Positions 34,139 to 43,002 of a stretch of 64,000 nucleotides of DNA are shown here, piece after piece. Location of the stretch: contig JACPUC010000008.1 in the NCBI GenBank assembly GCA_016192455.1, forward strand, positions 270,297 through 334,296, given 5' to 3'. The position numbers were made by a program, and so were the translations under genes. Within the stretch, counting starts at the first letter, position 1. Every line of letters begins with the position of its first letter. The notes beneath the pieces are model-generated. The model was not told the DNA's origin. It saw nothing but the letters and a program-made list of their open reading frames with translations, and made no database searches. This stretch comes from Candidatus Tectimicrobiota bacterium (GTDB taxonomy: Bacteria > JACPUC01).

Positions 34139-35251
34139 CTAGGCTTTCGCGGCGCCGAGGACCCAGTCGTGGTCCTTCATCAACCCCCGCAGCTCCGCCT
34201 CGTCCCCCGGCGTCGGCAGGACCTCGCGGCGGTGCTTCTGGTACGCCTCCTTGCTCAGCTCAACCCCTTCGACACTGTAGCTCTTGCCGGCGTAATCCCC
34301 GATGCGTCGGTTGAACTTGAGGTCCGGCAGGCGCAGCTTCGGCTCTCCCTCCGGAACCTGTTCGTTGAGCTGATCGACGAGCTTTTGGACCTCCGCCACG
34401 TAGGCTGCCCGCGCCGCCTCGTTGAGGGCGTTCTTATCCGCCGCCTCCTTGGCCGTGTCCTCGTTGTAGCGGCCCTTGACGCCCCAGACGTAGGCCCAGG
34501 CCGCCGAGCCCGAGTGGTCGGTGCCGAAGAGGTCGTAGGCCGAGCTGGCCCACTTCGTGAGGTACTTCTGGAACAACCGGAGTGGGACCCTGCGCGCCTT
34601 CAGCACCCGCGTCAGCCCCTGGTGGCCGGTCATGAGGTGGAACGATTCCTCCTGCAGCATCGGCCCCATGCTGCGGGCCAGGGGGGCGAAGCTCGAGCGG
34701 CTGAGCATGGTGAGCTGGAACTTGCCGTCGCGGTCAACGAGCTCCTGGAAGAGGTAGAGGTCGAACCAGGTGGTGATGGGATCGTTGAAGGTGGTGAGGA
34801 GCCGGGTGTTCTTCGTGGCGCGGCGTTCGAGGAGCTTCTGCGCTTCGATCTTGCCGGAGTCGCCGAAGTGCTCGAGCAGCACATCCGTCATCTGGAAGCC
34901 GTGCCGCGTCTCCTCTTGCATGATGCGCACCAGGCACTTGAGGTCGGCGTCGCTCGGGGCGGTCTCCAGCAACTGGCGCTGCTGCTCCACCGAGGCGAAC
35001 TCGGTGTCGCCCTGGAAGGTGATCATGGCCAGGATGGAGTCGCGGATGCGCTGGTCGGGAACCTGGCGGGCGTTTCGCCACTTCGGGCGCCCCTTGTAAT
35101 CGCCGAACTCGATCTCCTCCGTCTTCATCTCGCCGTACTTAGCGACGGGCATGAAATCACGCGTGAAGCGCTCGTCCAGGTTCAGCTCTCGCTGCCAGGC
35201 GCGAAAGACCGACACCCAATCATCCCGGTTGCTGATCTTTGCCGAACTCAT
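34139..35251 (-). CDS. BoxB-like di-iron aryl-CoA epoxidase
   Basis: The 370-aa protein resembles the catalytic subunit of benzoyl-CoA 2,3-epoxidase: ITFQGDTEFASVEQQRQLL and the two ExxH iron sites EETRHGFQM (E114, H117) and EESFHLMTG (E202, H205), with acidic partners at about E84 and E170. SYDLFGTDHSGSAAWAYVWG, in part, is also BoxB-like. It is about 100 residues shorter than BoxB (near 475 aa). Such enzymes use O2 to epoxidise an aryl-CoA ring. No BoxA-type reductase or BoxC lyase is seen; the NuoE/NuoF-like genes just downstream could supply electrons. ATG 35251 follows the enoyl-CoA hydratase by 59 nt. Confidence 0.82.
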   Translation of the reverse strand: MSSAKISNRDDWVSVFRAWQRELNLDERFTRDFMPVAKYGEMKTEEIEFGDYKGRPKWRNARQVPDQRIRDSILAMITFQGDTEFASVEQQRQLLETAPSDADLKCLVRIMQEETRHGFQMTDVLLEHFGDSGKIEAQKLLERRATKNTRLLTTFNDPITTWFDLYLFQELVDRDGKFQLTMLSRSSFAPLARSMGPMLQEESFHLMTGHQGLTRVLKARRVPLRLFQKYLTKWASSAYDLFGTDHSGSAAWAYVWGVKGRYNEDTAKEAADKNALNEAARAAYVAEVQKLVDQLNEQVPEGEPKLRLPDLKFNRRIGDYAGKSYSVEGVELSKEAYQKHRREVLPTPGDEAELRGLMKDHDWVLGAAKA

Positions 35252-35310
35252 GCTGCTGCATCCTTCTCCGCCGCGCCGGCCGGTCGAGCCAACGGCTCCG
35301 TCGCCAACGG

Positions 35311-36108
35311 CTACGCCCCCTTGAACAGCGGCACGCGCCTCTCCACGTAGGCCGACAGGCCCTCCTTGGCATCCTCGCTCTGGAAGAGCTGCTGCTGCAG
35401 CTCGCGCTCAATCGCCAGGGCTTCGGAGAACGGCACCTCGCCGCCGGACTGCACCGAGCGCTTGATGAGCCCCACCGCCTTGCTGGCCTTGTTGGGCGGG
35501 CAGAACTGCCGGGCGTAGTCCATCACCTCCTGGACGAACTCATCGGCGTCGGTGCTGGCGTAGATGTCGTGGATGAGTCCCCAGTCGAGCGCCTCCTCGA
35601 ACGAGAAGGTGCGCCCGGAGGCCATCAGCTCGATCGCCCTGGCCTTGCCCAGCAGGCGGGTGAGGCGCTGCGTGCCGCCCGTGCCCGGCAGCACGCCGAG
35701 GGCCACCTCGGGCAGGCCGGTGCGGCCGGAGTCCTTGCGCGCGATGCGCAGATCGCAGGCCATGGCGATCTCCAGCCCGCCGCCCACCGTGTGGCCGTTG
35801 AGCGCCGCAATGATCAGCTTCGGCGTCTGCTCGAAGCGCGTCAGCGTTTCATTGGCGTGCAGGCAGAAAAAGTACTTGAAGCGCGGGGTCACGGAGGTGA
35901 GCATCTGGATGTTGGCGCCAGCCGAGAAGAACTTCTCCCCATGCCCCCGCAGCACGATCACGGAGGCATCGTCATCCATGCGCGCCGTCAGGATCGCCTC
36001 GTCCAGCTCCCGCATCATGGCGTAGGTATAGGTGTTGGCCGGTGGATCATTCAGCTCGATGAGCGCCACCCCTTTCTCGGTTGTATAGTTGACGAGCTTC
36101 TCCGCCAT
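35311..36108 (-). CDS. Enoyl-CoA hydratase/isomerase family protein
   Basis: The 265-aa crotonase-fold protein shows the oxyanion-hole segments FFSAGANIQML and ALNGHTVGGGLEIAMACDLRIA, and catalytic-region residues in GLPEVALGVLPGTGGTQRL. The last two are as in active hydratases, with Glu in LPEV and Gly-Gly-Thr. It could hydrate a ring-opened or dienoyl-CoA made after epoxidation. It is the first gene of the transcription unit that includes the BoxB-like, NuoE-like and NuoF-like genes; a sigma70 promoter sits 100 nt upstream. It is too short to be BoxC (about 550 aa). Confidence 0.9.
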   Translation of the reverse strand: MAEKLVNYTTEKGVALIELNDPPANTYTYAMMRELDEAILTARMDDDASVIVLRGHGEKFFSAGANIQMLTSVTPRFKYFFCLHANETLTRFEQTPKLIIAALNGHTVGGGLEIAMACDLRIARKDSGRTGLPEVALGVLPGTGGTQRLTRLLGKARAIELMASGRTFSFEEALDWGLIHDIYASTDADEFVQEVMDYARQFCPPNKASKAVGLIKRSVQSGGEVPFSEALAIERELQQQLFQSEDAKEGLSAYVERRVPLFKGA

Positions 36109-36211
36109 CGCAGGCTCTCCTCCACCTGGAAGGTGAGGCGGGGAACCCTCCCCGCACCAAAAAACCGACGTACTCCGAATAATTCAGACTCGTACTATTT
36201 CTATGCAACGG

Positions 36212-36239
36212 AGTATAACAAAAAACTCTTCCCATTCAA
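36212..36239 (-). promoter_or_regulatory. Sigma70-type promoter of the enoyl-CoA hydratase/BoxB operon
   Basis: On the minus strand TTGAAT (36239-36234), 16-nt spacer, TATACT (36217-36212), in an AT-rich island. It lies 104 nt before the ATG at 36108. Confidence 0.65.
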
Positions 36240-36383
36240 CGGCCAATGTTGCGGAGAATCCTGGTCGCTCCCCCCGAAGGTCGCGGGCGGGCCGGGTCTT
36301 CCCGCTTGCCGCCACCACCTCCCTGGCCTCGGCTCCCCAACCAGGAAACGCAGCAGAGAGCCGCCCGGCCGTCTGGCCTCCGC

Positions 36384-37157
36384 CTAGCGGTGCTGCCAGT
36401 TCGGCTGGCGCTTCTCCAGGAAGGCCTCGATCCCCTCCGCCGCGTCAGCCAGTTTCACGAGCTGGTCCAGGTAAAGGCTTTCGCGCCGCGCCAGGGCCGC
36501 CATGAACGCCTCATGTTCCTCCATCAGCACCGCCTTGCGGGTGAGGCGCAGCACCGCGGCGCTCTTGGTGCTCAACTGCTGCACCAGCGCCGCCAGGCTC
36601 GATTCCAGCTCGCCATCCGGCACCACCCGCGTGACCAGGCCGCATTCCCACGCCTGCCGGGCGCTCAGGGGTTCCCCCCCGGCGATGAAGTCGAGCGCCC
36701 GCTTGGCCCCCATGACGCTGGGACAGAGCGCCGCGGCGATCGGCGGGAAGCAGCCGACGTTGATCTCCGGCTGGCCGAAGCGCGCGTTCTCGGTGGCGAT
36801 GACGTAGTCGCAGCAAATCGCCACCTCGCAGCCGCCGCCAAGGGCGTGGCCATGCACCCCGGCGATGCTGATGCAAGAGAGGTTCAGAAGCCGCCGCATC
36901 ACGGAGTGGAACTTCGTGAGCATCACGTACGCCACGTTCGGGCGGTGGATGCCCACCTCGACACCGGCGCAGAACGCCTTGGGGCCGGCGCCGGTGATGA
37001 GGAGGACGCTGACCTCCGGCGACGCCTGAAGACGATCGAGGGCGGCCGAAATCTCGTCGAACATCTCGGCGTTGAGAATGTTCAAGGGGGGCTGATTGAG
37101 AACAAGGCGCGCCGTGCGCTGCTCAATCTGAAAGGTGATGCGTGAGAAGGAATCCAT
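36384..37157 (-). CDS. Dienoyl-CoA hydratase-like crotonase (Dch-like)
   Basis: The 257-aa protein resembles cyclohexa-1,5-diene-1-carbonyl-CoA hydratase of anaerobic benzoyl-CoA degradation: KAFCAGVEVGIHRP, GVHGHALGGGCEVAICCDYVIA, in part, and FGQPEINVGCFPPIAAALCP. The CFPP/CYPP phrase is typical of Dch rather than generic hydratases. ATG 37157 (MDSFSRITF) has GGGAG 7 nt upstream. An ATG two codons earlier is possible. It lies 276 nt upstream of the aerobic-type BoxB unit, and the promoter at 36212-36239 separates the two. The specific substrate is inferred. Confidence 0.78.
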   Translation of the reverse strand: MDSFSRITFQIEQRTARLVLNQPPLNILNAEMFDEISAALDRLQASPEVSVLLITGAGPKAFCAGVEVGIHRPNVAYVMLTKFHSVMRRLLNLSCISIAGVHGHALGGGCEVAICCDYVIATENARFGQPEINVGCFPPIAAALCPSVMGAKRALDFIAGGEPLSARQAWECGLVTRVVPDGELESSLAALVQQLSTKSAAVLRLTRKAVLMEEHEAFMAALARRESLYLDQLVKLADAAEGIEAFLEKRQPNWQHR

Positions 37158-37310
37158 CGGCATGCTCCCAGTGCGCGGGACTTCGCCAGCTCGCGCACCC
37201 CATCCGCGCGAGCGCGCGGCACTCGCGGCGCCAGGGGTGGGGGGGATCAATGAGCCCTCGGAAAAAATCTCCTCCCCCTCTCCGTTCTCCACCCGGTAAA
37301 TTCACACGGC

Positions 37311-38630
37311 TCATACTGGACCACGTCGGGAGGCGCTCGCCGTAGCTGTCGGCGGCCGCCCGAGACCGGGGCCTTGTTGAGACTCCTGGCAGATTCTGCC
37401 GTAGATGCCGGGATTCCTCAGCAGCGCCTCCTTCCAGCGGTGTATCTCCAGGCGGCGGCGGATAAGCTGCTGCACGACGCCCATGGAGCGGGCCTCCTCC
37501 GGCCCTCCGGCGGCGATCATGCCCACCAAGCAGCCGTCGCGCAGGGCGATCTTGCGGTAGACATCCCCGTTGGCGCTCGTGAAGCTGTACATCTCCACCC
37601 CCGGGCGCTCGCTGAAGATGCCGATCGAGGTGAGAGTGAGGCCGAAGGCATCGAGGACGTTCATGCTCAGGCTGCCGGGGTACCGCGCGCTGCCGCCGGC
37701 CATGTTCACGCCGGCAATCCTCCCCTGCTCCACGGCGGTCGGCCAGATGGCGTGCACCACCCGTTCACCGCTGAGGAAGTCAAAGCCCTCCGCGCAGTCG
37801 CCGGCGGCGTAGACATCGGGCTGGTTCGTTTGCATGCGTTCATCGACGAGGATGCCGCGCTGGCAGGCGATGCCGCTGCCGTGCAGGAAGTCGATGTTGG
37901 GGCGGACGCCGGCGCCCAGGACAATCATCTCCACGTCGAGCCGGCTGCCGTCCTTCAGGTGGACGAGCTTGCGCCCCTGCTGCTGGCTTACCGCCACGGC
38001 TTCCATGCCGGTGCGCACCGTGATGCCGCTCGCCTCCATACGCCGCCGCAGCATGGCCGCCGCCGGCGGGTCGAGGAGGTTCGGCATCACCTGCGGCTGC
38101 AGCTCCACCACCGTGAACCTGATGGACGGCTTCAGCTTCCACATGGCGTTGATCGTCAGCAGGCTGATGAACCCTGCTCCCAGGACCGCCGCCGAACTTA
38201 CCTCGCGGCTGCGCTCGCGGATGGCCTGCGCATGGGCCAGCGTCCAGTGCGGCAAGACTTCGGTCGCATCGAGGCCGGCGATCGGCGGCCGGTGCGGCGT
38301 CGAGCCCGTGGCGAGAAGGAGCTTGTCGTAGGTCAGCTCCTCGCCATCCTCCACGGTGAGCCGATGTCTCGAAGGATCGACCGCCGTGACGCGTTCGCCG
38401 AAGCGGCGCGTGATGCCGAGGCGCTCATAGTAAGCGTCGTCCTTGAAGAAGAGCGTGGCGTCGCCGATTTCGCCGCAGAGGTAGTACGGCGTGGCGACGC
38501 GCGAGTAGGCGGCGGTCGGCTCCTCCGAGACGAGGATGAGCGGCGTCGCCTGATCGCAGCGGCGCAGCGCCTCGCAGGCGTTCAACCCCGCGGCGCTGTT
38601 GCCGACGACAACGAACGGAGCCTTCGCCAT
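37311..38630 (-). CDS. FAD-dependent NAD(P)H oxidoreductase (pyridine nucleotide-disulfide family)
   Basis: The 439-aa flavoprotein has FVVVGNSAAGLNACEALR at the N-terminus, LLLATGSTPHRPP, VLGAGFISLLTINAMW and YAAGDCAEGFDFLSG, typical of NADH:rubredoxin/ferredoxin oxidoreductases of the NirB-N-terminal type. No redox-active Cys pair is seen. ATG 38630 has AGGA 9 nt upstream; the upstream in-frame stretch is not homologous. The preceding gene encodes a poly-ferredoxin, and this pair often accompanies aldehyde:ferredoxin oxidoreductases or benzoyl-CoA-type systems. Here it may re-oxidise or reduce ferredoxin for the adjoining CoA pathway. Confidence 0.85.
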   Translation of the reverse strand: MAKAPFVVVGNSAAGLNACEALRRCDQATPLILVSEEPTAAYSRVATPYYLCGEIGDATLFFKDDAYYERLGITRRFGERVTAVDPSRHRLTVEDGEELTYDKLLLATGSTPHRPPIAGLDATEVLPHWTLAHAQAIRERSREVSSAAVLGAGFISLLTINAMWKLKPSIRFTVVELQPQVMPNLLDPPAAAMLRRRMEASGITVRTGMEAVAVSQQQGRKLVHLKDGSRLDVEMIVLGAGVRPNIDFLHGSGIACQRGILVDERMQTNQPDVYAAGDCAEGFDFLSGERVVHAIWPTAVEQGRIAGVNMAGGSARYPGSLSMNVLDAFGLTLTSIGIFSERPGVEMYSFTSANGDVYRKIALRDGCLVGMIAAGGPEEARSMGVVQQLIRRRLEIHRWKEALLRNPGIYGRICQESQQGPGLGRPPTATASASRRGPV

Positions 38631-38770
38631 GCTGGTCTTTCCTGCCAGCCGCCGGAGGCTACGGCGCCTCCTGCTCTGGGCGGCGCATGGAGGAACCCGC
38701 AGGGGCAACAGCGCGGCGGTGAGGAACCACCCGCCAGGGCTGACGCAGGGGGTTGAGAGAGGGCGAGGGG

Positions 38771-39256
38771 CTATCCCTGCATGGCGGCCTTGACGCGCTC
38801 GGCGAAGGCGCCGCGGCGGTGCTCCCGCGTCGTCTCGATATCGCGAAACTCCAGCGCCCCGGGAGCGCAGAATTTCACGCACTGCGGCTCGCCGTGGCAG
38901 AGGTCGCAGTTCTGCGCCACCCCGAGTTTCGTGCTGTACCCCATGACGCCGAACGGGCAGGCCAGCATGCACATCTTGCAGCCGATACACTTCGCCGCCG
39001 TCACCTCAACCCAGCCGTTCTCCAGCTTGCCGATCGCGTCGGTGGGGCAGACCTGGCCGCAGGGGTAATCGTCGCAGTGGTAGCAGGCCATCGGCAGGTA
39101 GAAGGCGTCTTCCTGGAAGACCTCCACCCGGATACGCGAGCGCTGCGGGTTGAACTCCCCCTCGTGCTCGAAGCTGCAGGCCAGCTCGCACATGCGGCAG
39201 GCGGTGCATTTCTCGGGATGGATCACAAGCTGCTGCGTCACCGTGGCAGGTGCCAT
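38771..39256 (-). CDS. 4Fe-4S ferredoxin-type electron-transfer protein (HycB/CooF-like)
   Basis: The 161-aa protein has four cysteine clusters in the DMSO-reductase-B-like order: CTACRMCELAC, CYHCDDYPCGQVCP, CIGCKMCMLACP and CDLCHGEPQCVKFC. It should carry up to four [4Fe-4S] clusters. ATG 39256 (MAPATVTQQL) has GGAGG 8 nt upstream and is preferred over an earlier start at 39280. It is the first gene of the minus-strand run, 140 nt before the oxidoreductase gene, and divergent from crcB. Confidence 0.92.
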   Translation of the reverse strand: MAPATVTQQLVIHPEKCTACRMCELACSFEHEGEFNPQRSRIRVEVFQEDAFYLPMACYHCDDYPCGQVCPTDAIGKLENGWVEVTAAKCIGCKMCMLACPFGVMGYSTKLGVAQNCDLCHGEPQCVKFCAPGALEFRDIETTREHRRGAFAERVKAAMQG

Positions 39257-39535
39257 CGGGCAAACCTCCGCCGGGGCCAAGGCTGGAGCTCAAGGGACAG
39301 ACTTTGAGAACGGCCCGCATTGTTGCAAGCGCCGCCTGCGGTGTCAAGGCGCTCCCCTCCCCTGGCGGCGCGCCAAGCCCTGCCGCTAACAACAACCCCG
39401 CGGGAAGGGCTGGAAACTTGCGACGTTTTGTGCTAGCTGTCGCTGGTTTGCTGTGGCCCCGGTTTCCCTGCAAGCCGTTCGCCACTGCTGTTTCGCACCA
39501 TTCGGCCCACGCCGGCGCCTGCACGAGGATGATCC

Positions 39536-39997
39536 ATGTTGCAGAAGATCGTTTGGTTCGGCCTGGCCGGCGCCTTCGGCAGCCTCTCCCGCGCGACTCT
39601 GACGCGCCTGGTCCAGGCCCGTATCTACAGCGAGTTTCCGCTTGGCACGCTGACGGTCAACGCCCTGGGCTGCTTCATGTTCGGGGTCATCTGGGCGCTG
39701 GGGGAGGAAGGCTCGCTCCCCAGCGATGAGCTGCGCCTTGCCGTCCTCGTGGGCTTCCTGGGGGCCTTCACGACCTTCTCGACGTTCAGCTTCGAGGCGG
39801 GTATGCTATTGCGCTCCGCGCAGTGGTGGTGGGCGGCGGGCTACCTCCTGCTGAGCAATATCGCGGGCGTTGTTCTGGCGCTTGCAGGCATGACGCTCGT
39901 GCGCGTATTCTACAGGGGCGCTCGGCAAGCCGGGCCGTTGGCTCGGCTCTTCGCCACGGCCGAAGAAATTTCGTTGCAGGGTCGAGAGAGCGGCTGA
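39536..39997 (+). CDS. crcB: Fluoride exporter CrcB/FluC
   Basis: The 153-aa protein has four hydrophobic helices. GAFGSLSRATLTR, TLTVNALGCFMFGV and TTFSTFSFEAGMLL are family signatures, the last carrying the phenylalanine box and Thr-Phe track of fluoride channels. FluC forms antiparallel dimers in the inner membrane and removes cytoplasmic fluoride. GAGGA precedes ATG 39536. No fluoride riboswitch was recognised in the 279-bp leader. Confidence 0.95.
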   Translation: MLQKIVWFGLAGAFGSLSRATLTRLVQARIYSEFPLGTLTVNALGCFMFGVIWALGEEGSLPSDELRLAVLVGFLGAFTTFSTFSFEAGMLLRSAQWWWAAGYLLLSNIAGVVLALAGMTLVRVFYRGARQAGPLARLFATAEEISLQGRESG

Positions 39998-40127
39998 CGC
40001 CCCTGCCCTCGCCGCGAATGCCTTGCGCGCGCGCCGAATCAGGCAAGCGAACTGGACCCGCGGAGGTAACGCCGCAGCCCTCCCACGAAGGCAATGGAGC
40101 GCTGCGCTGGAGCTTGAAGGACCGCCG

Positions 40128-41582
40128 ATGCAGCAACGAAGCAGGAAACTCCTGTCGCGCCTTGCTCTTGCCGCCCCCGCCCTGCTGGGTGCGCTGCTCT
40201 GGTCGCTCTGGTTCACGGCGCCGAGCTGGGCCGAAGCAACCGCCGCCGCGCCCGCCGCCGGCGTGGCGCCGTCGCTGCAGGCGCAGCGCCAGGTTCTCCC
40301 GAACGGTCTCGTCGTGCTCGTGGCCCAGAAGCGCAAGCTCCCCATTCTGCGGGCGCAGCTCCTGCTGCGCGTTGGCGCGGCGCACGAGCCCGAGATCCAG
40401 GCGGGGCTGGTGAACCTCCTGGCGGCCCTCCTCGACAAGGGGGCTGGAGAGCGCAGCGCGGCTGAGATCGCCGAGACCATCGAGTTCCTTGGCGGCAGTC
40501 TGAGCGTCGACGCCTCGGCCTTCACCCTGGAGGTCGAGCTGGAGGTCCTCTCGAAGGACAGCACGCCCGGCTTCGAGCTCCTCCGGGATGTGGTGCGCCG
40601 GGCGACCTTCGCCCCGGCCGAGGTGGAGCGCGCCCGCGCCGCAATCCTCTCCGAGCTGGCGCGGCGCGCCGAGAACCCGAACCAGGTCGCCGCTGATGCC
40701 TTCCGCGAGCTCCTCTACGGCGAGCATCCCTTGCATCGCCCCGTGGAAGGCTACGAGAGGACCGTCGCCAAGCTGACGCGGGAAGACGTCGTGGCGTTCT
40801 ACGATCGCTTCGTGCGACCCGGGCACGGCATCCTGGTCATCGTCTCCGACCTGCCGGCCGAGCGCATGCTGGCCCTGGCGCGGGCCGCCTTCGACTCCTG
40901 GGAACGCGGCGCGGCAGCGGTGCCCGAGGTTCCCGCGGCGGCGGCGCCCCGCGGCCTGCGGGTGCGGGTGGTGGACCGCGAGGTCAACCAGTCCTACGTG
41001 CAGCTCGGCCACCTGGGAGTGCCGCGCGCCAGCCCCGACTACAACGCCGCGCGCGCCATGAACTACATCCTGGGCGGCAGCGGCTTCTCGTCGCGCCTCT
41101 ACGAGACGGTGCGCGAGCAGCACGGTCTGGCGTACTCGGTGCACTCTTACTTCCAGCCGCAGGGGCGCGGGCCGGGGAGGTTCGAGGTGGGGCTGCAGAC
41201 GAAGATCGCCAGCACCTCGCAGGCCCTCGACGAGGTCTTCCGCGAGCTGGAGCGCATGCGCCAGGCGCCGGTGAGCGCCGACGAGCTGAAGGCGACGCAG
41301 GAGTACTACCGCGGCTCCCTGCCGCGCCTGACGGAGCGCTATGGCCAGGTCGCCGAGCTGCTCCTCACCCAGGAATACCACGGCCTGCCGGCGGAGTTCT
41401 GGCGACACGACATCGACGCCATCGAGCGCCTGACGGCGGCGGACATCCAGCGCGCCGCCAAGCAGTACCTCCACCCGCGCGACCTCGTCGTTTCCATCGC
41501 CACGAAGCGGGCCGAGCTGAAGCTGACCACCCCCGCCCTGCAAGGGGCGGAGATGCTCCCCGGCGACGGCGCGGCGCGCTGA
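40128..41582 (+). CDS. M16-family peptidase-like protein without the zinc motif
   Basis: The 484-aa exported protein has a signal peptide (ALLGALLWSLWFTAPSWAEA, in part). Both M16 halves are present: QRQVLPNGLVVLVAQKRKLP at the start, and the second-domain signature SGFSSRLYETVREQHGLAYS around residue 320. Where active M16 proteases have HxxEH, this protein reads LVNLLAALLDKG, so zinc cannot bind there. M16 proteins often work as pairs of one active and one inactive subunit, and this looks like the inactive partner. No active partner gene is adjacent. AAGGA precedes ATG 40128. Confidence 0.85.
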   Translation: MQQRSRKLLSRLALAAPALLGALLWSLWFTAPSWAEATAAAPAAGVAPSLQAQRQVLPNGLVVLVAQKRKLPILRAQLLLRVGAAHEPEIQAGLVNLLAALLDKGAGERSAAEIAETIEFLGGSLSVDASAFTLEVELEVLSKDSTPGFELLRDVVRRATFAPAEVERARAAILSELARRAENPNQVAADAFRELLYGEHPLHRPVEGYERTVAKLTREDVVAFYDRFVRPGHGILVIVSDLPAERMLALARAAFDSWERGAAAVPEVPAAAAPRGLRVRVVDREVNQSYVQLGHLGVPRASPDYNAARAMNYILGGSGFSSRLYETVREQHGLAYSVHSYFQPQGRGPGRFEVGLQTKIASTSQALDEVFRELERMRQAPVSADELKATQEYYRGSLPRLTERYGQVAELLLTQEYHGLPAEFWRHDIDAIERLTAADIQRAAKQYLHPRDLVVSIATKRAELKLTTPALQGAEMLPGDGAAR

Positions 41583-41784
41583 CGTAGTACCCCACGAATT
41601 TCGCGCTCTCAATTCGTGGAGATTTTTACCGCGAGGGAACCTCGCCCCCTCGCGCACCCCATGTACGCGAGCTGCGCGGTAGCCCGCGCAGCCCCCACGC
41701 CCCCCCGGCGTGCCTGAGGCTTTCACCACCTCACCACATTCCCGCCACCCCTTCCGTCAGCGTCTCCCTCGACGAGCCTCACTC

Positions 41785-43002
41785 TCATGATGACGCGACG
41801 GATGCCTTCACCGTTTCGGCGCGCAGCAGCTCCCGTTCCGGCTCCGGCATCGGCAGGCGGCTGAAGACGAGGAACATCCACAGCGCCAGCATGCCGAGCG
41901 CGCCGGCGGCGTAGTAGATCCACGCCACGCCGAGGAGGTTGAGGAGCGCGCCGCCGACAAAGCCGCTGCCGACCATGCCGACGCTCTGCGCCATCATGAA
42001 CATCCCCTGCGAGGCCCCCATGCCGCAGTCGCGCCCGAACTCCACGGTGATCGCCGCCATCGTCGGCAGGAGGAGGGCGTCGGCAAGCCCCAGGACGAGG
42101 CTGCTGATCAGGAGCTGGGTGAAGGTGCCGCTGCGGGCGATGAGCACCAGGGAGAGGGTGTGGATGCCGATCCCCACCGCCATCAGCAGGCGCCGGTCAA
42201 ATCGGTCGGCAAGCCAGCCGCAGGGCACCTGGAGCAACGTGCCCAGCATCAGCTCGAGGGTAAGCACCGTGCCGACACGGGTGCTGCTGATGCCGAGGCT
42301 TGAACGGCCCAGGATCGGCAGGAAACTGAAGAGGGAGCCATGCCCCAACGCCGCCAGGGCGCGGAAGAGGAGGAAGCCCCGCAACGTCGGCACGCGCCAG
42401 AAGAGCCGCAAGGGGAGCGACCTGCCGGCCCCCTCCACGGCGCCCACCAAGAGGGGACGCGCCGGCAAGGCCAGCGCCACGAGCAGACCCGCCGCCAGGT
42501 TCAAGACTCCCGTGAGGGCGAACGCCGCCTGCAGGGACCAGGCATCCTTGACGTAGCCGCCCAGCATCGGCCCCACCCCGAACCCCGCGAACATGGCGAT
42601 ATTGAAGGCGCCCATGTAGCGCCCCTCGCGCAGGCGCGGCGTCAGGTCCCCGACGTAGGCCTGGGCGATCGGCAGCACCATGGCCGAGGCCACTCCCTGC
42701 ACGAAGCGCAGGAGCACGATCTCGGTGAGGTCGTCAACCAGCGCGTAGGCGAGGCCGATGCCAGCCGAGGCGAAGAGGCCCCAGGTGATGAACGGTTTGC
42801 GCCGCGTGCGGTCAGACCAGCGACCGAACGCCGGCAGCGCCAGGGTGCGCGACACCGAGAAGGAGGAGAACATGAGCGCCAGCCACATGCCGCCGGCCCC
42901 CAGGTCCAGGGCATAGAGCGGCAGCAGCGGCACCACCACCCCGAGCCCGAACAGGGCGGCGAACGTGGCGCAGAAGAGGACGATGAACTCGCGTTGGAAC
43001 AT
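41785..43002 (-). CDS. MFS multidrug/sugar-type transporter
   Basis: The 405-aa protein has twelve hydrophobic segments and the MFS motif A FGRWSDRTRRKP after TM2, with a matching GWLADRFDRRLL in the second half. VPLLPLYALDLGAGG, near the N-terminus, is typical of the DHA1 drug-exporter branch. The substrate is not predictable. ATG 43002 begins MFQREFIVLF; longer in-frame extensions upstream are not conserved-looking. It is convergent with the M16-like gene. Confidence 0.88.
   Translation of the reverse strand: MFQREFIVLFCATFAALFGLGVVVPLLPLYALDLGAGGMWLALMFSSFSVSRTLALPAFGRWSDRTRRKPFITWGLFASAGIGLAYALVDDLTEIVLLRFVQGVASAMVLPIAQAYVGDLTPRLREGRYMGAFNIAMFAGFGVGPMLGGYVKDAWSLQAAFALTGVLNLAAGLLVALALPARPLLVGAVEGAGRSLPLRLFWRVPTLRGFLLFRALAALGHGSLFSFLPILGRSSLGISSTRVGTVLTLELMLGTLLQVPCGWLADRFDRRLLMAVGIGIHTLSLVLIARSGTFTQLLISSLVLGLADALLLPTMAAITVEFGRDCGMGASQGMFMMAQSVGMVGSGFVGGALLNLLGVAWIYYAAGALGMLALWMFLVFSRLPMPEPERELLRAETVKASVASS

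Noticed and set aside
39257..39535. Possible fluoride riboswitch before crcB
   Set aside because: The conserved GGNGATGG-type core could not be found in the leader.
39786..41729. Long minus-strand open frame opposite the M16-like gene
   Set aside because: Shadow of the plus-strand gene, whose protein has a signal peptide and both M16 domains.
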